Positions 56,221-64,000 of a stretch of DNA of 64,000 nt are shown here, one piece after another; position 1 is the stretch's first letter, and each line of letters begins with the position of its first letter. The position numbers were made by a program, and so were the translations under genes. The DNA comes from Pelagibacteraceae bacterium. GTDB taxonomy: Bacteria > Pseudomonadota > Alphaproteobacteria > HIMB59 > GCA-002718135. The notes under the pieces were generated by a model, which saw nothing but the letters and a program-made list of their open reading frames with translations, ran no database searches and was not told where the DNA came from. Location of the stretch: the NCBI GenBank assembly GCA_002718135.1, contig PBDN01000010.1:1-64000 (forward strand), given 5' to 3'.

Positions 56221-57682
56221 AATTAAATATAATAATTTCAATTGATTTTCTCATTGGCTCAATAAATAAATTAGGAAAAATTCCAATTAACATAACAGCA
56301 ATTGCCAGAGGTATAAGAATAATTTTTTCTCTTAAATTAAGATCTAAAATATTATTGAGTTCTTGATTTTCAATCACGCCAAAAATTATTCTTTTATATA
56401 AATAAAGCATATAAATAGCTGACAAAACTATTCCTAAAGCTGCTCCAAAAGCAACAATAGTGGAAAATTGAAATGATCCAACTATGACTAAAAATTCACC
56501 TATAAAACCACTAGTTCCTGGCAATCCAACAGATGCTAGCATAAAAATCATAAATACTGTTGCATAGATAGGCATTTTATTTACCAAGCCTCCATAAAAA
56601 TTTATTTCCCGTGTTTTCATCCTGTCATAAATAACTCCAACACAAAAAAATAATGCAGCTGAAACTACCCCATGACTAATCATTTGTATCATTGCACCTT
56701 CTAATCCTTGTTGATTAACGATAAATATTCCTATGGTGACTATTCCCATATGTGCAACAGATGAATATGCAATCAATTTTTTAATATCTTTTTGAGCTAA
56801 AGCTACCAAGGAGGTATATACTATTGCTATGATACTAAGAGTCATTATGAAGGGAATAAAAAATTTAGTAGCTAGAGGTAGCATACCTAATGAAAAACGA
56901 ATAAAACCATAACCTCCCATTTTTAAAAGAACTCCGGCCAATATAACTGAGCCAGCTGTAGGTGCTTCAACATGGGCATCAGGCAACCAAGTATGAAATG
57001 GCCACATTGGAATTTTAACTGCAAATGAAGCAAAAAAGGCAATCCATAAAAAAATTTGAATATTTTTTTTAAAATAATTTCCTTGAAGTTCCTCAATACT
57101 CATAGTTCCTGTAATGTTGAAGATAACAATTATAGCTATTAACATTAATACAGAACCTAAAAGCGTATAGAGAAAAAATTTAAATGAAGCATATATTCTA
57201 TTTTTTCCTCCCCATATTCCTATAATTAAATACATAGGAATTAATACTGACTCAAAAAAAATATAAAAAAGTAATATGTCTATTGAAGAAAACATTCCTA
57301 TTATTACTGTTTCTAAAAAAAGAAATGCTAACATATATTCTTTGACTCTAAACTTAATATTATTCCAACTAGAAATAATGCATAACGGTGTTAAAAAAGT
57401 GCATAAAATAATCATAAATAATGAAATGCCATCTATGCCAATGTGATAAAAAAAATTAAAATCTTCAAACCATAAATATTTTTCTTGAAATTGATAATGG
57501 GGATTTTCATAATCAAATTGCACCCAAAGTAAAATACTTAAAAAAAATACTGCTAATGAAGTTGATAGAGCAGCTAACCGTATATTTGAAATGGAACTTT
57601 TATCTTCTTTAATAAAAAGAATTATAAAAGATCCTAAAAGTGGCAAAAAAATAATTACTGATAATAATGGCCAACTGCTCAT
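56198..57682 (-). CDS. nuoM: NADH-quinone oxidoreductase subunit M
   Basis: An antiporter-like complex I subunit, 494 residues, about 14 transmembrane helices. It has FESVLIPMYLIIGIWGG (with the conserved Glu), VKIPMWPFHTWLPDAHVEAP and KKLIAYSSVAHMGIVTI. The gene starts directly after the nuoL stop and overlaps nuoN. Confidence 0.97.
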   Translation of the reverse strand: MSSWPLLSVIIFLPLLGSFIILFIKEDKSSISNIRLAALSTSLAVFFLSILLWVQFDYENPHYQFQEKYLWFEDFNFFYHIGIDGISLFMIILCTFLTPLCIISSWNNIKFRVKEYMLAFLFLETVIIGMFSSIDILLFYIFFESVLIPMYLIIGIWGGKNRIYASFKFFLYTLLGSVLMLIAIIVIFNITGTMSIEELQGNYFKKNIQIFLWIAFFASFAVKIPMWPFHTWLPDAHVEAPTAGSVILAGVLLKMGGYGFIRFSLGMLPLATKFFIPFIMTLSIIAIVYTSLVALAQKDIKKLIAYSSVAHMGIVTIGIFIVNQQGLEGAMIQMISHGVVSAALFFCVGVIYDRMKTREINFYGGLVNKMPIYATVFMIFMLASVGLPGTSGFIGEFLVIVGSFQFSTIVAFGAALGIVLSAIYMLYLYKRIIFGVIENQELNNILDLNLREKIILIPLAIAVMLIGIFPNLFIEPMRKSIEIIIFNYEYFNAS

Positions 57683-59590
57683 TTAATAATATATGAACCA
57701 AGTTAAAAAAATCACCAAACCTCCGAGCATAACAAAAGCATAATGATATAAATATCCAGACTGGAAACGACTTAGATAAATAGATGTAAGGTTAACTAAT
57801 TTTGATATGCCATTCGGTCCATAAGCATCTATAATTTTTTCATCACCTTGTTTCCAAAAAAATTTTGAAATAACCAAATAGGGCTTAGTTAAAATTAAAT
57901 CATAAAACTCATCGATGAACCATTTATTCAATAAAATTAAGTATAAAGGTTTAAAATAATTAATTAAATTATTAGTTAAATTCTTTTTATAAAAATAAAA
58001 TATAGCTGCCAAAATTATTCCTAATGCAACTGACATTTTTATTAATAATGTTTGAGCAAAAGGAAGATAATCATAAGTATTATATTGCAGTATTATTGCA
58101 TATCCCCAAAAATCTTTTTGTAATTTTCCAATATAGAAATCCGCAAAAAAAATTCCTGAAAAAATAGAACCGACAGCTAAAATTAACATAGGTATATTCA
58201 TTACCAATGGTGATTCATGAACTTTATCAAAAATTTTGTTTTCAGACCTATTTTTTCCATGAAAAGTTAAAAATAAAAGTCTCCAAGAATAAAAAGCTGT
58301 AAGCAATGCAGTTAATATACCTGTGATATATGCAAAATTGGCCATTCCCGATGAAGCAAAATAAGTATTTGCTAAAATACTTTCTTTAGAATAGTAGCCA
58401 GAAAAATAGGGAAAGCCAATAATTGCTAATGAACCAATCCACATCATGGACCCTGTAAAAGGAATCTTATAGAACAAACCTCCCATTTTTCTCATATCTT
58501 GTTCATGATGCATTGCATGAATTACTGAACCTGCAGATAAAAATAATAATCCTTTAAAAAAACCATGAGTCATTAAATGAAATATAGATGAATTGTAAGC
58601 ACCTAAACCAGCGGCAAAAAACATGTATCCAAGTTGACTGCATGTTGAATAAGCAATGACTCTTTTGATATCATTTTGAGTTAAAGCAATGCTGGCGGCA
58701 AAAATTGCTGTCGATGCACCAATAAAAACTATGAATAAGTTGGTAAATGTTGCAATCTCAAATAAAGGACTCATTCTTGCTACCATAAATACTCCTGCAG
58801 TTACCATTGTAGCGGCATGAATTAACGCTGATACGGGTGTGGGGCCCTCCATTGCATCAGGCAACCAAGTATGTAAACCTAATTGGGCAGATTTGCCCAT
58901 TGCGCCAATAAAAAGTAAAAAACACAAAATATCAATAGTTGCAAAATTAAAACCTAAAAAAATTAATTGATTATTTTTAAAATTATTGACATTATTAAAT
59001 ACTATATCTAATTCTATTGATCCAAATACAAAAAAAACCCCGGCAATTCCAATAGCAAAGCCAAAATCACCTACTCTATTCACTAAAAAAGCTTTAATTG
59101 CTGCATTATTTGCTTTTGGTTTATTATACCAAAATCCAATTAATAAGTATGATGCAAGTCCAACTCCTTCCCATCCAAAAAACATTTGAAGTAAATTATT
59201 ACTAGAAACCAACATCAACATAAAAAAAGTAAAGAGGCTTAAATATCCCATAAATCTAATTTTGTGAGGATCATTTGCCATATATCCAATTGAATAGAGG
59301 TGAACACATGCAGATACAGTAGTAACAACTATAAACATTGTTGTGGTTAAAGAATCTAACCTAATACTCCAATCAACAATGAAGTTTCCAGAAGTAAACC
59401 AATTAAAAATATGTATAATATGTTTTTCTTTTTCACCAATATAATCAAAAAATAATATCCAAGAAAACAAAGTTATAACAAACAAAAAGGTTGTTGTAAT
59501 AACTTGAGAAACTCTAAAATTAAAAAAATTACCAAAAAAGAAACAAAATGCGAAACCTAATAAGGGTAAAAAAATAATTAATTGAGACAT
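57683..59590 (-). CDS. nuoL: NADH-quinone oxidoreductase subunit L
   Basis: The largest antiporter-like complex I subunit, 635 residues. It has about 15 membrane helices and the long lateral helix plus anchor at the C-terminus. Blocks are FFGWEGVGLASYLLIGFWY, GKSAQLGLHTWLPDAMEGPT and KRVIAYSTCSQLGYM, and HAMHHEQDMRKMGGL is typical of NuoL. Three bases separate it from nuoK. Confidence 0.97.
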   Translation of the reverse strand: MSQLIIFLPLLGFAFCFFFGNFFNFRVSQVITTTFLFVITLFSWILFFDYIGEKEKHIIHIFNWFTSGNFIVDWSIRLDSLTTTMFIVVTTVSACVHLYSIGYMANDPHKIRFMGYLSLFTFFMLMLVSSNNLLQMFFGWEGVGLASYLLIGFWYNKPKANNAAIKAFLVNRVGDFGFAIGIAGVFFVFGSIELDIVFNNVNNFKNNQLIFLGFNFATIDILCFLLFIGAMGKSAQLGLHTWLPDAMEGPTPVSALIHAATMVTAGVFMVARMSPLFEIATFTNLFIVFIGASTAIFAASIALTQNDIKRVIAYSTCSQLGYMFFAAGLGAYNSSIFHLMTHGFFKGLLFLSAGSVIHAMHHEQDMRKMGGLFYKIPFTGSMMWIGSLAIIGFPYFSGYYSKESILANTYFASSGMANFAYITGILTALLTAFYSWRLLFLTFHGKNRSENKIFDKVHESPLVMNIPMLILAVGSIFSGIFFADFYIGKLQKDFWGYAIILQYNTYDYLPFAQTLLIKMSVALGIILAAIFYFYKKNLTNNLINYFKPLYLILLNKWFIDEFYDLILTKPYLVISKFFWKQGDEKIIDAYGPNGISKLVNLTSIYLSRFQSGYLYHYAFVMLGGLVIFLTWFIYY

Positions 59591-59593
59591 ATT

Positions 59594-59902
59594 CTAACCT
59601 TTAAGTTTGTTAATTTTACTTACTTCTATAGATCCCAAATTTCTAAAAAATACTACCAGTATTGCCAAACCAATTGCAGCTTCTGCAGCAGCAACAGTCA
59701 ATGTTAGCATAGCAAAAATTTGACCTGAAATATCATTCATAAAAGATGAGAAGGCGATAAAATTTATGTTAACTGAAAGTAAAATTAATTCAATTGACAT
59801 TAATATAATTATTACATTTTTCTTATTAAGAAAAATCCCCAATACACCAATTGTAAAAATAATAGCAGCTAAAAATAAATAATGCTCAAGTGTTATATAC
59901 AT
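59594..59902 (-). CDS. nuoK: NADH-quinone oxidoreductase subunit K
   Basis: A small membrane subunit with three helices, 102 residues. It carries the two conserved membrane Glu residues, in [11 protein letters not shown] and in [11 protein letters not shown]. It shares one base with nuoJ. Confidence 0.96.
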   Translation of the reverse strand: MYITLEHYLFLAAIIFTIGVLGIFLNKKNVIIILMSIELILLSVNINFIAFSSFMNDISGQIFAMLTLTVAAAEAAIGLAILVVFFRNLGSIEVSKINKLKG

Positions 59903-60513
59903 TATATTCCATCTCTAAGTTTTACTTTTTTCTTTTCTATAGCTTTTTTAGAATCAAGATTATTTTGATAAAAAATTTTTTGTCGCTTTACCTGACCCCT
60001 GTCTCTTAATGTTAAGACAATTGATCCAATCATGGCAACTAATAATATTAATCCACTAATTTGAAATAAATAAAAATAATCAGTATATAAAACTTGTCCA
60101 ATCAATTTTGTATTTTCAGTTTTATTAACTGGGATAGTATTAGATAATTTAATTAAATTATGGTCATTAAAATTTTTTGAAAAAAATAAAATACCTAATT
60201 CAAATATTAACACTATACCAAGTAAGGATCCAAAAGGTAAATATTGAAGAAAACCTTCTCTAAGCTTAATAAAATTTATATCTAACATCATAACAACAAA
60301 CAAAAACAATACAGCAACTGCACCTACATAAACAACGATCAATATCATAGCTAGAAATTCAGCGCCAAGTAGTACAAAAAGCCCTGAGGCATTAACAAAA
60401 CTCAATATTAAAAATAAGACACAATGTACTGGATTTTTTGAACTTATAACCATTAACGATGACAAAACAGCAACAAAAGAAAAAAGATAAAATGTTATAG
60501 GGTATAAAAACAT
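59902..60513 (-). CDS. nuoJ: NADH-quinone oxidoreductase subunit J
   Basis: A membrane subunit with five helices, 203 residues. The conserved third-helix block [20 protein letters not shown] is present. The C-terminus is a basic, soluble tail of about 40 residues ([16 protein letters not shown]). It starts directly after nuoI. Confidence 0.95.
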   Translation of the reverse strand: MFLYPITFYLFSFVAVLSSLMVISSKNPVHCVLFLILSFVNASGLFVLLGAEFLAMILIVVYVGAVAVLFLFVVMMLDINFIKLREGFLQYLPFGSLLGIVLIFELGILFFSKNFNDHNLIKLSNTIPVNKTENTKLIGQVLYTDYFYLFQISGLILLVAMIGSIVLTLRDRGQVKRQKIFYQNNLDSKKAIEKKKVKLRDGI

Positions 60514-60993
60514 TTATCTATAAAACCTATCTAAAGCAATGTTTTGGGCAATTTCTTGCTCCCATCTATCTCCATTTTCAAGAAGTTTTTCCTTATTGTA
60601 CATAAGTTCTTCTCTTGTTTCAGTTGCAAATTCAAAGTTAGGACCTTCTACAATTGCATCAACAGGACATGACTCTTGACACAAGCCACAATAAATACAT
60701 TTAACCATATCAATATCATAACGTGTAGTTCTACGACTTCCATCATTTCTAGGTTCCGATTCAATTGTAATAGCTTGAGCTGGACAAACTGCTTCACATA
60801 ACTTACATGCTATACATCTTTCTTCTCCACTAGGATACCTTCTTAAGGCATGCTCTCCTCTAAAACGTGGACTCAAAGGGCCTTTTTCATGAGGATAATT
60901 AATAGTTACTTTAGATTTAAAAATATATTTAAAGGTTAGAAACATACCTTGAATCAATTCAAATAATACAAAAGATTTAATATATTTAATCAT
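60514..60993 (-). CDS. nuoI: NADH-quinone oxidoreductase subunit I
   Basis: A peripheral-arm ferredoxin-like subunit, 159 residues, that carries clusters N6a and N6b towards the quinone site. Two full 4Fe-4S motifs are seen: [12 protein letters not shown] (residues about 60-71) and [12 protein letters not shown] (about 99-110). The N-terminal amphipathic helix and [17 protein letters not shown] match the family. It overlaps nuoH by four bases. Confidence 0.97.
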   Translation of the reverse strand: MIKYIKSFVLFELIQGMFLTFKYIFKSKVTINYPHEKGPLSPRFRGEHALRRYPSGEERCIACKLCEAVCPAQAITIESEPRNDGSRRTTRYDIDMVKCIYCGLCQESCPVDAIVEGPNFEFATETREELMYNKEKLLENGDRWEQEIAQNIALDRFYR

Positions 60994-62012
60994 ATAGAGT
61001 CAGGTATCATGTCAAAATAAGTTAAAAAACCTGCTGTTATTACAACCCATAATAAAGACAATGGTAAAAAAATTTTCCAACCTAATCTCATTAATTGGTC
61101 ATATCTATATCTAGGAAAGGTTCCTCTAACCCAAATAAATAAAAATAAAATAAACATAATCTTTATAATGAACCACAAAATTCCTGGAATAGCATTAAAT
61201 GGAAAAATATCGAATGGCGGCAACCACCCACCCAGGAATAAAATAACTGTCATAGCGCTCATTAATATCATACTCGCATATTCGCCTAGGAAAAATAGCA
61301 CAAATGAAGCTGAAGAATATTCAGTAAAAAATCCTGCTACAAGGGTAGATTCATCTTCAGGTAAATCAAAAGGTAGTCTATTAGTTTCTGCTAAAGCAGA
61401 AATAAAAAAAATAATAAACATAGGTAATAATGGTATTGCAAACCATACTGTTTCTTGAGCTTCAACTATCTTAGATAAATTAAGAGATCCTACACAAAGT
61501 AAAACAGTAATAATCACAAAGCCAATAGAAACTTCATATGATACCATCTGAGCAGCGGAGCGTAATGCGCCAAGAAAAGGGTATTGAGAATTACTTGCCC
61601 ATCCTGCCATTATAATTCCATAAACACCCAAAGATGAAACCGCAAACAAATACATAATACCAACATTTATGTCAGAAATTACTAAATTTGGGGAAAAAGG
61701 AATTACTGCCCAACCCGCTAGACTTAAAACCATTGTGATTATTGGTGCTAACAAGAAGACTATTTTATTTGATCCGCTGGGAATTATATTTTCTTTAGTT
61801 AAAAGTTTTAATGCATCAGCAAAGCTTTGAAAAATGCCAAAAGGACCAACAACATTTGGGCCTTTTCTAAGTTGAATTAGTGCTAAAACTTTTCTTTCTG
61901 CATAAACTAAAAAAGCAACTGATATTAAAACAGGCATAATTACAGCTAATATTTGTGCAATAATAATTAAACCAGGTATTATTAGGTCATTTAAGTATGA
62001 GAAATTACTCAT
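60990..62012 (-). CDS. nuoH: NADH-quinone oxidoreductase subunit H
   Basis: The membrane subunit that forms most of the quinone chamber, 340 residues with eight helices. It has [57 protein letters not shown] and [14 protein letters not shown] chose ATG at 62012 (MSNFSYLND) over TTG at 62024. This leaves four bases after the nuoG stop. Confidence 0.96.
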   Translation of the reverse strand: MSNFSYLNDLIIPGLIIIAQILAVIMPVLISVAFLVYAERKVLALIQLRKGPNVVGPFGIFQSFADALKLLTKENIIPSGSNKIVFLLAPIITMVLSLAGWAVIPFSPNLVISDINVGIMYLFAVSSLGVYGIIMAGWASNSQYPFLGALRSAAQMVSYEVSIGFVIITVLLCVGSLNLSKIVEAQETVWFAIPLLPMFIIFFISALAETNRLPFDLPEDESTLVAGFFTEYSSASFVLFFLGEYASMILMSAMTVILFLGGWLPPFDIFPFNAIPGILWFIIKIMFILFLFIWVRGTFPRYRYDQLMRLGWKIFLPLSLLWVVITAGFLTYFDMIPDSI

Positions 62013-62016
62013 TAAT

Positions 62017-64000
62017 CTAAGCAACTTTTTTTAAAATTGTTCTTGAGCATTTAGCCATAGTTTCTGATGCTCTAGATATTGAATCATTCATATAAAAATT
62101 ATTTATATTATATTCTACTTGATGATTTTTTATCTCTACTTTGGATGCAAATGATATACTTTTAACTTTAGGAAGTGAAAAAATTTCTTTAAATTGTCCA
62201 TAATTAGAGACTAAATTTTGACGTACATCACTTAAATTATTAAATTTATTTTTATGATCAAATAAATCATTTAAAACTCTATAAATCTTCCATTCATCTT
62301 TAGCATCTCCTATAGGCTGGTGGCATCGAGAAGTTTGAATTACCCTGCCCTCAATATTCATATATGTAGAAGATTTTTCAGTATAAGCAGGAGTAGGAAG
62401 AACTATATCAGCAAAACTAGCAGAACGATCTCCATGATGACCTAAATAAACAACAAAAGAGTTTTTTAATAAACTATGATCAATTTCATCTAAGCCTACT
62501 AGAAATACAACTGGATTAGTTGAATCTAGCCTATCCTTTAACCTCAAGTTAAAATTATTATCAAATTCATTATTAAAAAAGTTAATTTCAAGAGCGCCAA
62601 CTCTAGATATATCTTGATGAATTATATTAAGAGGATTAAATAAAGAATTTGCATTTTGTAATTTTTTTGCAATTTGTGCGCAGGTCCTTAAAACATCTTT
62701 TCCCTGAATATGATTTATTGAAGAAGTTCCTAAAATTATTAAAGGATTTTTAGCATTCATTAATGTTTTTGCAAATCCTATTTTATTATTAATAATATCA
62801 TTTAAAGAACTAAGATTATCTGAAATTTTTTCATATTTGTAGTTGAGATTAATATTTTTTCCAATCAATCCAATTTTACAATCATTATTTATATAAGCTT
62901 TTCTTATTCTTGCATTCAAAACACTTGCTTCCCATCGTGGGTTTGACCCCACTAAAAGAATAGCATCAGCATTATCTATCTCTTGAATTGATGAATTAAA
63001 TAAATAGCTATCTCTAGATCCTTGAATAAATTGCGAATTGTCAAAACGACAATCATATAAATTTGATCCTAAAGATTTTGAAAATAACTTAGCAGAATGC
63101 AGTGTTTCAAGATCAGTAAATTTTCCTGATAAAGTTATTGTATTACTTTTACCTCTATTATTAATCTCTTCTACAATTTTATTTAATGCTATATCCCAAT
63201 TACTTTGAATCAATTTTGAATTTTTCTTAATAAAAACTTTATCTAATCTTTGGCGCAAAAGACCATCAATGGCAAAACGTGTTTTATCACTAATCCATTC
63301 TTCATTTGTTTCCTCATTTATTCGAGGCAAAACTCTCATAACCTTTTTACCTATAGTATCGACCCTTATACTTGAGCCTATTCCATCAAATACATCATAA
63401 GTTTCTGTTTTGGTTAATTCCCAAGGCCGTGATTTAAAAGAGTAGGGTTTACTAGTTAAAGCTCCTACAGGACATAAATCAATAACATTTCCAGATAATT
63501 CAGACTCTATAGTTTTTTCAAGGTATGTGGTAATTTCAGCATTTTCACCTCTGCCTAATAATCCTATATCATCAACACCTGCAATCTCTGTTGAAAATCT
63601 TACGCATCTAGTACAGTGAATGCACCTTGTCATTATAGTACTTATAAGTGGGCCCATGTATTTATTTGTAACTGCTCTTTTATTTTCTTTATATCTTGAT
63701 TTATCAAATCCATAGTAAAGAGCTTGATCTTGCAAATCACATTCCCCGCCTTGATCGCAAATAGGGCAATCTAATGGATGATTTATTAAAAGAAATTCCA
63801 TAACACCTTTTCTTGCATCCTGAACCATTTTAGAATTAGTTTTTATAACCATTCCCTCGACTGCTGGCATAGCGCAAGAGGCTATAGGTTTTGGAGATTT
63901 TTCCATTTCCACTAAACACATTCTACAATTACCTGCAATAGTGAGTTTTTCATGATAACAAAATCTGGGAATCTCCACACCTGCCAGCTCACATGATTGC
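62017..64000 (-). CDS. nuoG: NADH-quinone oxidoreductase subunit G, 5' end cut off by window
   Basis: The large iron-sulfur subunit of complex I. The 660 visible residues continue to the window edge, where the frame reads [16 protein letters not shown], so only some 30 N-terminal residues are missing. Cysteines for the 2Fe-2S cluster (CELAG, RFCYHE, GNCRMC), the N4 and N5 clusters ([30 protein letters not shown]) are present. The C-terminal molybdopterin-oxidoreductase-like domain (about 220-600) is the usual cofactor-free form. A GTG at 63978 is internal and not the start. Confidence 0.96.
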   Translation of the reverse strand, partial: QSCELAGVEIPRFCYHEKLTIAGNCRMCLVEMEKSPKPIASCAMPAVEGMVIKTNSKMVQDARKGVMEFLLINHPLDCPICDQGGECDLQDQALYYGFDKSRYKENKRAVTNKYMGPLISTIMTRCIHCTRCVRFSTEIAGVDDIGLLGRGENAEITTYLEKTIESELSGNVIDLCPVGALTSKPYSFKSRPWELTKTETYDVFDGIGSSIRVDTIGKKVMRVLPRINEETNEEWISDKTRFAIDGLLRQRLDKVFIKKNSKLIQSNWDIALNKIVEEINNRGKSNTITLSGKFTDLETLHSAKLFSKSLGSNLYDCRFDNSQFIQGSRDSYLFNSSIQEIDNADAILLVGSNPRWEASVLNARIRKAYINNDCKIGLIGKNINLNYKYEKISDNLSSLNDIINNKIGFAKTLMNAKNPLIILGTSSINHIQGKDVLRTCAQIAKKLQNANSLFNPLNIIHQDISRVGALEINFFNNEFDNNFNLRLKDRLDSTNPVVFLVGLDEIDHSLLKNSFVVYLGHHGDRSASFADIVLPTPAYTEKSSTYMNIEGRVIQTSRCHQPIGDAKDEWKIYRVLNDLFDHKNKFNNLSDVRQNLVSNYGQFKEIFSLPKVKSISFASKVEIKNHQVEYNINNFYMNDSISRASETMAKCSRTILKKVA

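Noticed and set aside
1..64000. tRNA, rRNA, CRISPR, insertion sequence, prophage or toxin-antitoxin genes
   Set aside because: No gap is large enough for tRNA clusters or arrays, no transposase or integrase family is seen, and no spaced direct repeats exist apart from the rpsB repeats.

Overview
The window is a dense, strongly AT-rich stretch of bacterial chromosome. Gene content and order are alphaproteobacterial: ispDF fusion, pdhB with its own lipoyl domain, lipA-ratA, ntrYX-trkA, nuoG-N followed by birA-rnj-proS-lolCD-dnaE, rpsB-tsf-pyrH-frr-uppS-cdsA-dxr-bamA-skp-lpxD-fabZ-lpxA-lpxI-lpxB, trpEGDC-moaC-lexA, and a short ProRS. Very low GC, tiny intergenic gaps and many stop/start overlaps suggest a streamlined, probably marine, lineage of the SAR11/HIMB59/AEGEAN-169 kind. 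That placement is inference; no rRNA gene is present to test it. I found no tRNA, rRNA, insertion sequence, phage, CRISPR array or toxin-antitoxin pair. No gene-free stretch exceeds about 100 bases, so nearly all regulation must sit in very short gaps.

Layout. (1) 1-1376, plus: 3' part of a bleomycin-hydrolase-type aminopeptidase (pepC) and a small unknown protein. (2) 1369-11206, minus: ntrY-ntrX-trkA-dat, then an accessory run of inositol-monophosphatase-like enzyme, hydroxyacid dehydrogenase, EamA exporter, msrB and MFS exporter. (3) 11272-13319, plus: ispDF-pgpA-pncC. (4) 13311-23456, minus: tpiA-secG-pyrG-kdsA-eno-ftsB-pdhA-pdhB-pdhC-lipA-ratA. (5) 23503-33096, plus: ppiD-trpE-trpG-trpD-trpC-moaC-lexA-gltX-gltA. 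(6) 33093-64000, minus: 28 co-directional genes from nuoG (cut by the window end) through complex I, birA, rnj, proS, the lipoprotein exporter, dnaE, the translation genes, and isoprenoid, phospholipid, outer-membrane and lipid A genes.

How the genes fit together: enolase, triosephosphate isomerase, pyruvate dehydrogenase, lipoate synthase and citrate synthase lead glycolytic carbon into the TCA cycle, and complex I takes the NADH. IspDF, Dxr and UppS supply isoprenoid carrier lipid. LpxA/D/I/B, FabZ, KdsA, BamA, Skp, a PpiD-like chaperone and LolCD build a lipopolysaccharide-bearing outer membrane.

No new large system is evident. The most interesting signals are small: a structured leader and promoter in front of rpsB; a perfect GAAC-N7-GAAC SOS operator four bases before the lexA start; a 10-bp-arm palindrome between tpiA and ppiD; a hairpin holding the pyrG start codon; an NtrX whose AAA+ domain has lost Walker B and the sigma-54 loop; 42-bp tandem repeats in rpsB; and neat absences of lpd, rseP, moeA, coaX and dusB-ntrBC from their usual places.
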